Position numbers and translations under genes: made by a program. DNA of 64,000 bases from G963664115 sp965263045 (GTDB lineage Bacteria; Acidobacteriota; Terriglobia; 20CM-2-55-15), in the NCBI GenBank assembly GCA_965263045.1, contig CBDHGK010000041.1:2976001-3040000 (forward strand). Reading direction: 5' to 3'. Each line of letters begins with the position of its first letter. The stretch's first letter is position 1. The notes beneath the pieces were generated by a model that did no database searches, was not told the DNA's origin, and saw only the letters and a program-made list of their open reading frames with translations. Positions 8,315-17,520 of the stretch are shown piece by piece.

Positions 8315-8926
8315 CTATTGGTTCGGATCGCCTTGCGAGGCGCCGCGCTCAGCCGAACGATCCGGAATGAGAGGCGGCTGCGGCCCGATGACGGCTTCGA
8401 GGGCATCGCGCGCACAGGTCTGCTCGTCGTAGGTCGGCGTGCGGTGTGCACCGGGGATGCCTCCGACGCCGATAGCGCCGATCAGTTGCCCGTTGACGAT
8501 TATGGGTAAGCCCCCTTCCTGCACGGTCAGGCCGTAACCGCGCATATGCGTTTCTGTAAATGGATCGTCCACGTCACGGTTCGTGAGAAGGACCGATGGC
8601 CGGCGGGTCAGAAGCGCCGTGCGCGCTTTTTGCTGCGCCGCATTGATGGAAACGTAACCTTCGCCGTCCATCCGGTGCTGGTGCACCACCAGTCCATATG
8701 GGTCGAGAATCACAACCACCATCCGACTGTTGTTTTCTCTTGCGATCCCCTCACAGGCCTCTGCGAGGCGCCGGGCCGTGTCGGCATTGATGGATATGTG
8801 ATCGAATAGTTGGGCCGCGGCCTCACCGCTGATAACGAACTGCTCTGGCAGTTGAGCTCCTGCTTTCCCCGCAATAGCCACAGCCACCGCGATACATGCC
8901 AGTGCCATTTGGATTTTTCCGCGCAT
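8315..8926 (-). CDS. Secreted GlcG/HbpS-family protein
   Basis: The start is the ATG at 8926 (AGAGG 9 bases before it); the longer frame adds 19 residues with no signal. The 203-residue product has a signal peptide (MRGKIQMALACIAVAVAIAG) and a GlcG/HbpS domain: LAEACEGIARENNSRMVVVI, DPYGLVVHQHRMDG, INAAQQKARTALLTRRPS, then GGLPIIVNGQLIGAIGVGG and DEQTCARDALEAV. HbpS members bind haem or cobalamin and sense redox stress; GlcG members sit in glycolate loci. No partner is nearby, so the role is open. Confidence 0.88.
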   Translation of the reverse strand: MRGKIQMALACIAVAVAIAGKAGAQLPEQFVISGEAAAQLFDHISINADTARRLAEACEGIARENNSRMVVVILDPYGLVVHQHRMDGEGYVSINAAQQKARTALLTRRPSVLLTNRDVDDPFTETHMRGYGLTVQEGGLPIIVNGQLIGAIGVGGIPGAHRTPTYDEQTCARDALEAVIGPQPPLIPDRSAERGASQGDPNQ

Positions 8927-9724
8927 TGTTTGTACCTCTATCGCCAGACACCTCGATCTCGGAACGATCCCAGGATGATGCACCGCCTTTTATCGTCGAG
9001 TAGGGTGCAGGAGGACCGCACGGGGGTTCAATCGGTCCGGCGTCATGAAGTTATTACTACCTCAAAGGTGGGGTGTCCTCGTCGAAATTGGGGGAACTCG
9101 TCAGGCACTTCGCTTAACGGCTCACTTCTGTCCATGGCAGGTACAACTCTACCGACCTCGAGACGCTTTTCACACCGGCAGAGGCGATGCCCTCCACACC
9201 CTATGTGGGTTCGCACAAAGATGGAACACTCCGTGATTCAGCAAGCTTAATATCACGGGATGGGTGCAGTTTTCACGAGAAACGAATGCCTCTGGCAAAA
9301 GGGGAGGCGCAGTACACATGTAAACTACCGCGCCCACGTTCTGGACGATCCGCCCACGTGTCGCTGGTCAGCGATCTACAGGTGAGGCAGGGGTCAATCA
9401 AAATCCACACATGGTCGCCTAACGGAACCGCCATGCGCAACACGGCGCTCTCACTTCCCAGAACTCATCGTCGGATAATGAGATAGTGGGCGATTCAACC
9501 ATCCGCCGATGTCCGCCGGGACGTTTTCGTGTGAACATATCAAGGTGATATCGCAAGAGGCAACTACGCAGCGGGGACCTATCGGCGCGGCCCTTAAAGG
9601 CGTTCGTGGATTCGGATCAACAGCTAGAGAATGACTTGCGCCGACTGCCCCAGTGAGCGGCCTTGACAATACCCGCTGGAACGAAGGGCCCCAGGCCCCA
9701 CGGGTGGACACAGGAAGAACGACT
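8927..9724. other. Gene-free 800 bp with a weak kinase-spacer relic
   Basis: No gene is supported on either strand. At 9392-9397 GGTCAATCAA and a following ACACATGG resemble the kinase spacer repeat, but the -10 partner is degraded. The DUF5916 gene upstream region (9500-9724) shows no clear dyad or promoter to the eye. Confidence 0.4.
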
Positions 9725-11932
9725 ATGAACCCACTGACGGGTGTTCGCCCGATCATGAGAGTCACTCTTGGTTTGTGGCTGGGACTGACTTGCTCTGAGG
9801 CATCCATGGCGCAAGACCTGGGTGGAGCCTTGACCCGTGCAAGGGCGCATCGAGCGGAGGCGCCAATCATTCTGGATGGAGTCCTTTCTGAACCGGACTG
9901 GCGATTGGCAACACCAATTGGGGAGTTCAAGCAGCGGATACCTCGCGAAGGAGACCTGCCTTCGGAAAGCACTGAAGTCCGGGTCCTGTATGACACTCAG
10001 ACTCTCTATATCGGAATTGTCTGCCTCGACTCCGATCCAGATGGAATCATCGCGACGCAGATGTCGCGCGACGCCGACCTGTCAGTGGATGACCGCGTCG
10101 AAATCCTGCTGGATACGTTTCGGGATCGCCGGAACGCATTTTACTTTGCGACGAACCCGGCCGGTGCGCTCGTCGACGGCTTGATCATCGAGAACGGCCA
10201 GCTCAACAGCGATTGGGATGCGATCTGGAACGTGCGCGCCGATCGCAATGAGGAGGGTTGGACTGCGGAGTTTGCTATTCCTTTCAAGAGCTTGAGTTTC
10301 GCCCCCACACTCGAGTCCTGGGGCCTGAACGTCTCTCGCTCGATCGGCCGGAAGATTGAAGAGGACCGATGGGCTGGCGCCCGTCTCGACGTTCAGTTCG
10401 TACAGGTTTCCGAAGCGGGAGAAATAGGGGGGCTTTCCGGAATGGAGCAGGGGCGGGGGCTGGACATCCGGCCTTTTGTCTCGGGTCAATGGCTCCGTTC
10501 TCCGACGGCTCGGAACGATCGGACCGAAGGCGACGTGGGTGGCGATATCTTCTACAACATTACACCCGGCCTGAGGCTGACGACGACGTTCAATACGGAC
10601 TTCGCACAAACGGAAGTAGACGACCGTCAGATCAACCTCGACCGCTTTCCTCTGTTCTTTCCTGAAAAGCGCTCCTTCTTCCTGGAGAACGTCGGTATTT
10701 TCGATTTCGGCGTGAGCGGCGAATTCGGTCCGACGATACTCCCCTTTTTCAGCCGACAGATCGGGCTGTCCGTGGGTCGGGAGGTACCCATCCGGGCTGG
10801 AGCGAAACTGGCTGGCAAAGCCGGTCGGTTCGATGTCGGCGTCCTGCATGTGAATACCGGGAAAACCGATTTTACTGAAGCGAAGAACTTCTTTGTCGCC
10901 CGGGTCAAACGCAACATCTGGAACCAGTCCTATATCGGGATGATCTACACGGATGGGAATCCGGCGGAATCGTCCCCAGCGCGCACCTATGGGGCCGATG
11001 TCCGCATCAGTACGTCGAACTTCCTCGACACTCAGAGAAATTTCAATCTTGAGGCGTTCGCAGTCGGTGTGAGCAACGCGGGTGTTTCCGACGACACCCA
11101 TGCATACCGCATCGCGGCTTTCTATCCCAACGACCTCTGGGAACTCGAAGCCGGTCTTCTCCGCACTGAGCGCAACTTCCAGCCGGCTCTGGGTTTCGTG
11201 GGACGAGACAACGTCGATAGGGTGAACGCATCGATCAATTTCGCCCCCCGGCCGCGCGACTTTCTCGGGCTGCGTCAGCTGCTGCACCAGCTAGCCTTCA
11301 CACAGCACCGCAGGATCGACACGGGTCAAGTGGAAAGCTGGGGGGCCTTCGTGGCTCCGCTGAACTGGACATGGAACTCGGGAGATCGCTTCGAAGCGAA
11401 CTGGAGTGGAAGATTCGAACAACTTTTCGAACCGTTCGAGATTGCCGATGGCGTCATCCTGCCGTCCGGAGATTACCGGTTCGATCGATTCCGTGTCGAG
11501 CTCTTCACGTCAGACAATCGGCCTTGGAAGATGGACACCACGTGGAGGTTCGGGACTTTCTGGTCGGGACGGGCACACGAAGTCTTCGGTCAGTTTCAGT
11601 ACAAACTAGCCCCTAATTTGGACGCGGCGGCCAGTTACAATCTCACTTTCGCGCGCTTGCCGGAAGGACACTTCGCCGCCCGGATCCTAAGTCTCCGTGC
11701 CGATTACTCGGTCAGTCCCTTCCTGACTTTCTTCAATCTCGTGCAGTTCGATAACAGTTCAAACAACCTCGGATGGCAGAGCCGCGTCAGATGGATCCTG
11801 GAGCCAGGCCGCGACCTGTTCTTTGTTTTCAATCAGGGTTGGATTCAGGACGAGGATTTGGATGGCCGGAAGCAATTTCGTAAAACGGCTACCGGATTGA
11901 CCGCAAAGCTTCAATACACCTTTCGGTTTTGA
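9725..11932 (+). CDS. DUF5916 protein: CBM9-like domain plus outer-membrane barrel
   Basis: The start is the ATG at 9725 (AGGAAGAACGACT before it), placing a signal peptide at residues ~10-30. Residues ~45-230 are a carbohydrate-binding family-9-like domain (APIILDGVLSEPDW, LYIGIVCLDSDP, FAIPFKSLSF). The rest is DUF5916, with LDRFPLFFPEKRSFFLENVG and a run of amphipathic beta strands ending YTFRF, the C-terminal Phe signature of barrel proteins. A paralog lies at 47703-49904. Function is unknown; surface glycan or xenobiotic uptake is often guessed. Its stop lies 2 bases from the truncated end of a minus-strand kinase relic, an abrupt boundary. Confidence 0.9.
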   Translation: MNPLTGVRPIMRVTLGLWLGLTCSEASMAQDLGGALTRARAHRAEAPIILDGVLSEPDWRLATPIGEFKQRIPREGDLPSESTEVRVLYDTQTLYIGIVCLDSDPDGIIATQMSRDADLSVDDRVEILLDTFRDRRNAFYFATNPAGALVDGLIIENGQLNSDWDAIWNVRADRNEEGWTAEFAIPFKSLSFAPTLESWGLNVSRSIGRKIEEDRWAGARLDVQFVQVSEAGEIGGLSGMEQGRGLDIRPFVSGQWLRSPTARNDRTEGDVGGDIFYNITPGLRLTTTFNTDFAQTEVDDRQINLDRFPLFFPEKRSFFLENVGIFDFGVSGEFGPTILPFFSRQIGLSVGREVPIRAGAKLAGKAGRFDVGVLHVNTGKTDFTEAKNFFVARVKRNIWNQSYIGMIYTDGNPAESSPARTYGADVRISTSNFLDTQRNFNLEAFAVGVSNAGVSDDTHAYRIAAFYPNDLWELEAGLLRTERNFQPALGFVGRDNVDRVNASINFAPRPRDFLGLRQLLHQLAFTQHRRIDTGQVESWGAFVAPLNWTWNSGDRFEANWSGRFEQLFEPFEIADGVILPSGDYRFDRFRVELFTSDNRPWKMDTTWRFGTFWSGRAHEVFGQFQYKLAPNLDAAASYNLTFARLPEGHFAARILSLRADYSVSPFLTFFNLVQFDNSSNNLGWQSRVRWILEPGRDLFFVFNQGWIQDEDLDGRKQFRKTATGLTAKLQYTFRF

Positions 11933-11934
11933 TG

Positions 11935-12255
11935 GCAGCATCAAGGGACGCACCGCGTTGATTAGATTTGCTGGAGTGTCGTCTTCGACAACTTCCGGAA
12001 CAAGAAAGCGTATGCCGTTGTGTTCTTCGAGTCTATAGATTGCAGCAATGTTCGGGTGGTCCAGAGAGGCGAGCCGTTTCGCTTCACGTTCAATCCGGGC
12101 CAGCCTATCGGCATCTTCGGCAAACTCTTCGGTAGCGTCTTGATCGCGTCTTCCCGCCCGAGTTTCGTGACCTGTGCACCCTACGCTTCGCCCACACCAC
12201 CCTCGCCAAGAAGAGCGAGGGCCTCGTAGCGACCGAGTTTCGTGTCAGATTCCAT
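11935..12255 (-). pseudogene. Ser/Thr kinase 5' relic A
   Basis: From ATG 12255 it reads MESDTKLGRYEALALLGEGG (P-loop), VGEA, then a stop. Homology continues out of frame with EDAIKTLP and DHPNIAAIY up to 11935. These are kinase subdomains I-III of the family seen intact-looking at 50120-50341. Several stops make it non-coding. IS1380 has inserted 15 bases upstream. Confidence 0.75.
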
Positions 12256-13855
12256 TCTTGAGGCGTGTCGCTAGCCCGCATGGATCACCAAGCGACGCTT
12301 GATCGCGATTTTGCATGAAAGACTCATCGGCGGACGCGAGATGGGGTGTGGGGGAGGGTCTTCGGGTGAAGCGAGAAGGTTTTGGCGACATGAAAAGGGG
12401 ATTTTCGTGCTCGAGAGAGCGTGGTTGGCCGCAATCAGACACACCTCGGCTCGGACTGGATAATCAAATCGAATTCAGGGACGAAGCGGGAGCGTCGGCG
12501 TCAGCATCGCAGTGGCATCGCCTGTAGGTTGCGCACAACGGCGGTGAAGACTTCGGCGTAGGGACAGGCTTCAGCCATCGACACCCAGACGTTGCGGACC
12601 GTGAACCGGATTCGGGCACCGATCTTGAGCAGCTTCAGCCGGATCGTGCCGCATTGAGCCCGCGCCAGTTCGGTATTGTGGAGTCCGAGTCGGCGCAGTG
12701 CATGCATGATCATGTAGGCGGCCGAAGACAGATAGAGTCGGAGTTGATTGGCGCGCATGGTGGACGCGTTGGTGCGGTCGGCAAACAGATCCAGTTGTTG
12801 CTCTTTGATCCGGTTCTCCATGTCGCCGCGCGCACAGTAGAGATCCTCGTATAGCGCACGGGCCTCCCAACGTTCTGGTGACAGCGATGTGACGATGAAT
12901 CGGGGATTGGCGCCCTTGCCCAGAACCTCCGCCTTGCCCACGACGCGCCGTTGTTGGCTCCAACTGTCTCGTGTGCGATAGCGGAAGTCCTTAAATACCC
13001 GTGCCGATTGACCGGTGGATTCGAACTCCGATTTCGCCTGAGCCATGGCTTCAGCGATATCCTTCTTGAGTCGCTCGTTCTTGGCCAATCCCACCACGTA
13101 ATCCACCTGATGGGATTCACACCAGGTCAGTAAGTCATCTCTGCAGAAGCCGGAGTCTCCACGGACGATGATCGACACATCCGGCCAGCTCTTCCGGATC
13201 TGTCCGATGATGCGGGTCAGTTCCTCAACCGATCCGGCCGCGCCATCGATATTGGAGCGCCGTAATCGGGCGCACAGCAGATGCTCACCCGAGAAGATGT
13301 ACAACGGCAGATAACAGTAGTTGCCGTAGTAGCCATGAAAGAATCGTCCCTCTTGTTGCCCGTGGATCGGATCGTCGGTGGCATCGAGGTCCAGAATGAT
13401 TTCTTCAGGCGCCGATTCAAAGGCTGCGATGAAGGCATCGACCATCCAGCGGGACCTGGTCCGTATCCATCGCAATCTTCTTGTATCGCTCCTCCCCGCC
13501 GACTTCAGCCCCAGTCAACTCCAGCCGATTCAGTGTGCACTTGGCCGCCAGAGCCTTTCCCCGGTCGCTGGCCTGCCGTCGGTTGCCTCCCAGCGGATCG
13601 GCCTTATCCACCGCCACGGCCAGCATCGGATCGGTGCGTAGTTGGTCGTGATCGTTCAGGTCTTCATATCCCAGACACAGGCCATACACCCGTTGCCCAA
13701 TCAATTCTTTCACCGTGTGCTCGATCAATCGCGGGTCCCGGTGATCGGCGAAACATTCGGCCAGTCCATCGATCAACCCGGTCCGTTTTTCGACCTCCCG
13801 CAACAGCAGGACACCCGCGTCGGAAGTGATCTTCCCTCCGTCGAATCGAGCCTTC

Positions 13856-15296
13856 GAGTCAAGCCCATTCTTAGTTGAAACTCTCCACGGCTCACGATGG
13901 GTCATGCAACCTTCTTCTTCGATCTCGTCGACGTCTTCGCCTCAATTTTCAGCTCTCGCTGGAGGGCTTCGCGGAGCTTTGGAAGATGACGGTAGCCGAT
14001 CACCTTCCTCAGGCGCGGTTCGATGTCGATGAGCGCCGTCGCCAACCAGCGTTGCCGCTGACTCGAGTTCTTCCAATGATCGACCTTCGCACACCTTTCC
14101 TCGACAAGGGCATTGACCGATTCCAGGCAATTCGTCGTCTTGAACGAACGGCCCAAGACCCCGTACACGCCGAGCCGATGCAACGTGAGGGTCTCTTCCA
14201 GGCCTTCCTCAAGGCTCGCAGCCCCCGATTGGTTTCGCTCCTCGAGCTCTCCATGGAGCTCTCCGAGCGCCGCCCGAGCTTCGTCGTACTCCGGGCGCTC
14301 GTAGGCCCGCTGCAGCCGGCGTCGCCACACGGCTTGCTCGGTCTTCGATAGGTATCTCACGACGTTCTCGCGTTTGTGCCATTGGCAGCGTTGGACCAGG
14401 GCTCGATTCCTGAATGCCTTCTTGACCGCCGCCCGCAGACCTTTGCCGCCGTCGACAATCACCAGCACGCCTTCAGAGATGTCCAGGCCCCGCTCCATCA
14501 ACGAACGGAGAAACGGAGTCAGCACTTGCTCGTTCTCCGTGTCGGTCTCCACGAAGCCCAAGAAGCGTTTGTCGCCCGAAAGCGTGACGCCCAGGGCCAC
14601 TACCATCAGGGCGTCGGCAAACGCCTTCCCGTCCAGGAAGATCGCCACGACGTCCTCGCCACTCAGATCCCGCTCCTGCATCTCCCGAAGTTTCGCGGCA
14701 CTCGCCTGGACGAATCCTCGAGACACCGTCGAACTCGACAGTCCGATCGCTCCCGGAATCGCTTCAGCGGCCGATTCATAGTTCCGGCAGGAGATCCCAT
14801 ACAGCACACGTCTGAGCAGTAGCTCGTTCACCGCGCCACCCGGACTGAGTTCCTCGTAGGTCCGAAGCGGAATCTCCCCGCCCGCCACGCTGCGCACTCG
14901 AGGCACCCGAACCGGCACCCGCTGGCCACCCAGCCCCACGGTCCCCGGATTGCTCCCGTGTCGCCGGCCCCGCAACGCCGCCTCCTTTCGTGCGTATCGC
15001 TCACCCGCCAACGACTTCACTTCCTCGTCGAGCAACTCCTCCACGTGCATCAACCCCAGTGGGATCAACGCCCGAATCATCTCCACCTTCGAGTCCAATT
15101 CCAGTCCCGAGTATTCCTCCCGGCTCAGGACCTCGACCTCACCCAGCACACGCGACTTCTTGCGTTTCTTTACCGAACGTAACAGACTCCTCATCTCGGC
15201 TCCTTTCTCTTACAGGCTTGATGTTGTTTCTTCCAATACCATCAAACCATGGGGTTTGGAGCCGTTTCAATTTCCAACTAAGATTGGCACACATTC
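13856..15296 (-). mobile_element. IS256-family element, copy 2 (nested in IS1380)
   Basis: This is 1441 bp, with the same ends as copy 1 and the perfect duplication GAGCCTTC at 13848-13855 and 15297-15304. It inserted about 22 codons into the IS1380 transposase. Confidence 0.97.
13902..15194 (-). CDS. IS256-family transposase (copy 2)
   Basis: The 430-residue product is identical to the transposases at 2022-3314 and 43525-44817, with all DDE motifs present (FLDGKAF, VDGGKGL, NCLESVNA). It is complete and presumably active; it could mobilise all three copies. Confidence 0.96.
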   Translation of the reverse strand: MRSLLRSVKKRKKSRVLGEVEVLSREEYSGLELDSKVEMIRALIPLGLMHVEELLDEEVKSLAGERYARKEAALRGRRHGSNPGTVGLGGQRVPVRVPRVRSVAGGEIPLRTYEELSPGGAVNELLLRRVLYGISCRNYESAAEAIPGAIGLSSSTVSRGFVQASAAKLREMQERDLSGEDVVAIFLDGKAFADALMVVALGVTLSGDKRFLGFVETDTENEQVLTPFLRSLMERGLDISEGVLVIVDGGKGLRAAVKKAFRNRALVQRCQWHKRENVVRYLSKTEQAVWRRRLQRAYERPEYDEARAALGELHGELEERNQSGAASLEEGLEETLTLHRLGVYGVLGRSFKTTNCLESVNALVEERCAKVDHWKNSSQRQRWLATALIDIEPRLRKVIGYRHLPKLREALQRELKIEAKTSTRSKKKVA

Positions 15297-15462
15297 GAGC
15301 CTTCACTTTTCGTTGATTAAGTCCGTGAAATTCAAACGTGGTTTGGTTACACTCTGTCGTCATAAGGGCCGCCTTTGTTTGGTGTCTGAAACGTTCTTGT
15401 CAAACGCTTTATGCCAAACAGGGCGGCCTTTTCTGGTCCATCTCGTGATCTATACGGGCTAG

Positions 15463-15620
15463 GAGGACCGACAAAATTCCGCTAAATAGTACGAGGGAAG
15501 GGACTTAAGGTCAATCAAGCAGTCAGATGCCTGTATTACCCCCCCCCTTCCATCTGAAGTGCCCGGTGCAGCGAGATTTCACATTGACGGTTTGGGGACG
15601 ATACAGGGATGTGAAATTAA
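15463..15620 (-). repeat. Kinase spacer repeat, long form
   Basis: This continues the repeat interrupted by IS1380: AAAATTCCGCTAAATAGT, GAGGGAAGGGACTTAAGG and TCAATCAAGCAGTCAGATG, then GGGACGATACAGGGATGTG at the far end. It closely matches 22966-23060. A run of nine C bases lies at 15540-15548. Confidence 0.65.
15486..15514 (-). promoter_or_regulatory. Kinase-repeat promoter
   Basis: On the minus strand it reads TTGACC, 17 bases, TACTAT, the -10 closest to consensus among all copies. The kinase start it once served (relic A) is now separated from it by the 3.2-kb IS1380 composite. Confidence 0.65.
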
Positions 15621-15898
15621 TGCACTCCCTCGTAGGGCTGTCTTGACCCTGCCCTGGTTTGACGTACATCAGATTGTCCGGCCTCGTCGAGATCGCTGTC
15701 GAGAACGGCGTCGAACGGCTGACCCGCGAACGAGACCATCACGCGCCACTCATGTTTGGAGTACGGCACTCCATCGAAATCGTCCACGGACACTTTGATT
15801 TGGTCTCCGCTGGAGAGGAAGGCCAGTGTGACCTGTGCGGCCAGCTTCAACTGCCGCTCGTCATCGAGCTTCGAAGTGCCGACCAGAAAGGCAAAACC
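15617..15898 (-). pseudogene. Unrecognised gene remnant beside IS1182
   Basis: An open minus frame of about 90 residues (FLVGTSKLDDERQLKLAAQV, then DQIKVSVDDFDGVPYSKHEW and FAGQPFDAVL) ends in a stop at 15617 and is bounded by the IS1182 target CTAG at 15899. Joining across the IS does not give a continuous frame with the DNA at 17450. I do not recognise the family; it may be the tail of a beta-rich protein. Confidence 0.3.
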
Positions 15899-15902
15899 CT
15901 AG

Positions 15903-17445
15903 GAGTCTGCGCGGCAGAGGCTGAATAACTCGGATTTGTGACGATTCGAGAGCGTCTTTGTAGGAGAGCCGCCCGATTTTCCCAACATGGGCAGCTCCGA
16001 GCTGTGGGGACTCGATCCGTTGGTCCTGTGGAGAGCGTTATGGGTCCCGGTGATGCGGATTAAGCCCATTCGATCTTCCCGTTCATCCGTCGTAAGTTCA
16101 CTGCCAGAGCCACCAGGCTCCATTCACAGGTGACGTTGTCCAAGCCTCGCAAACTGAACTGTCGGAATCCCAGCACCGACTTGATCCACCCGAACGGCGG
16201 CTCACCGATGTGCTTTCTGGCCCGGTAGCGATCACGCCCCGTCTGGCTTTTCATCTTTCGGACCATGCGGCCCAGGGCCGTGCTTTCGGGTTGGAGTGGG
16301 GCCGTGGCGAGATCTTTCTCACGACCCATCGGAACGTACCCATCTATTTGACGTTGTTCCAGCATTCGCAGATTCGACTCGGATCGGTATCCAGCATCCG
16401 CGAGCACCCGGTCTGGACGCTCCGACAGATTCGTGTTCAACTCATCCAGAGTCGGTCCCAACTGCCCGGTATCTGAAGCATTGTTGCTCACCGTTGTGGC
16501 GACGATGATTCGGGCCTCCGCGTCCACGACCGCCTGCGCGTTGTAGCATTGTTGGAACCCGTCGGCCGAGGTCTTCATGATCCGGCTTTCCGGGTCGGTG
16601 AAATTGTCTTGGGCCTTCCCCTTGGGTTCACCCCTCGGGCGTTTGAATGGTTTGCCCTTCTTTCCGCTTCCCGGTTTGTCGTCTCCAGGCTTCCTTTCCG
16701 CTTCCTGGTCTGCCGCCATCTGACGTTCTTCGAGTCGCTTCATCGCCGTCTGGATTGTGGCCAGCCGCTTCGTGCGGGTCGCCAACCCGTCGGGCAGTTC
16801 GTCACCGCGCCGGTCCTTGCCGTAACGTTGGTCTTCTTCCTCATCGGTCGCCGTGGCCCGGTTCAACAGATCCCGAATCTGTTCGCCCAATTCGGTCTCC
16901 TGCTTTCTCATGCGTTCATAGCTCATCGCTTTGCGTTTGCTCGCATTGGCTCGCATCTTCGTCCCGTCCACCGCCACCGTTCCCATCTTCACCAGCCCGG
17001 CTTCCCGCCCCATCCTCACCACTTGCACAAATAAGTTCCCGAACTCTTCAAGATGCAGTTTTCGAAAATCCGAGATCGTTCGGTGCGCGGGAAAGTTCTC
17101 CGCTCCCAACATCCGGAACGCCACATCTTCGGTCATCTTCGCTGCAATCTTCCGTGACGAAAACACTCCCGTCGCGTACCCGTAGATCATCACCTTCACC
17201 ATCATCCGCGGATCGAAGGCCTGATTGCCCGGCCCGTCCGTTCCATACCTCTGTTCGAACGCGCTCAAATCCATCGCATCCACGGCGTCCGATATGAAGT
17301 ACGACAGGTGATCTTCAGCCAGCCAATCTCTCAATGATGGAGGCATCAGCAGGCTCTGTTCTGGAATATACGTTCGGTAAGTTCGTGGCATGTCCTATCT
17401 TCGATCCTTTTCTGCCCATTTCTGGTCCTTCTGCCGCGCAGACTC
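15903..17445 (-). mobile_element. IS1182-family element
   Basis: Inverted repeats GAGTCTGCGCGGCAGA lie at both ends, with CTAG duplications at 15899-15902 and 17446-17449. It carries one transposase gene and lies 75 bases upstream of the chosen start of the PQQ dehydrogenase, so it has probably replaced or displaced that gene's native promoter. Confidence 0.9.
16060..17391 (-). CDS. IS1182-family transposase
   Basis: The 443-residue protein has the family N-terminus (MPRTYRTYIPEQSLLMPPSL, then LAEDHLSYFISDAVDAMDL). The DDE core shows VDGTKMRANASKRKAMSYER, the acidic insert (ATDEEEDQRYG, lysine-rich RKPGDDKPGSGKKGKP), MKTSADGFQQCYNAQAVVD, VLADAGYRSESNL and the C-terminal PPFGWIKSVLGFRQFSLRG. 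It looks full length and intact. It mobilises the element described above. Confidence 0.95.
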   Translation of the reverse strand: MPRTYRTYIPEQSLLMPPSLRDWLAEDHLSYFISDAVDAMDLSAFEQRYGTDGPGNQAFDPRMMVKVMIYGYATGVFSSRKIAAKMTEDVAFRMLGAENFPAHRTISDFRKLHLEEFGNLFVQVVRMGREAGLVKMGTVAVDGTKMRANASKRKAMSYERMRKQETELGEQIRDLLNRATATDEEEDQRYGKDRRGDELPDGLATRTKRLATIQTAMKRLEERQMAADQEAERKPGDDKPGSGKKGKPFKRPRGEPKGKAQDNFTDPESRIMKTSADGFQQCYNAQAVVDAEARIIVATTVSNNASDTGQLGPTLDELNTNLSERPDRVLADAGYRSESNLRMLEQRQIDGYVPMGREKDLATAPLQPESTALGRMVRKMKSQTGRDRYRARKHIGEPPFGWIKSVLGFRQFSLRGLDNVTCEWSLVALAVNLRRMNGKIEWA

Positions 17446-17520
17446 CTAGCGCAACGTCGGAAATTCTAGCGTCTCTTGCTGATGGAAATGCAGGTCGGTT
17501 CCGCATATACTGCATCCGGA

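Larger units (their letters stand above)
12501..15363 (-). pseudogene. IS1380 transposase, broken copy
   Basis: Compared with the intact 471-residue transposase at 60639-62054, the N-terminal 22 codons are at 15298-15363. IS256 copy 2 intervenes (duplication GAGCCTTC), and the protein resumes at 13855 as FDGGKITSDAGVLLLREV. A 2-bp deletion at about 13457 (GGTC-CCGCTGG against GGTCGACCGCTGG) shifts the frame after MDTDQV. The remaining frame is 12501-13475. The rest of the protein is almost identical to the intact copy, so the damage is recent. This copy is dead. Confidence 0.93.
12275..15458 (-). mobile_element. IS1380-family element interrupted by IS256 copy 2
   Basis: The ends are CCCGCATGGATCACCA at 12275 and its complement-like CCCGTATAGATCACGA ending at 15458, each next to a 4-bp CTAG duplication (12271-12274 and 15459-15462). 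The intact sister copy is at 60544-62279. Here the transposase is split by IS256 at 13856-15296 and also carries a 2-bp deletion. It landed in the kinase spacer repeat, separating relic A from its promoter at 15486. Confidence 0.93.

Noticed and set aside
10082..11287. A 401-codon minus-strand frame
   Set aside because: It is a shadow of the DUF5916 gene; composition is Arg/Pro-rich with no domain.
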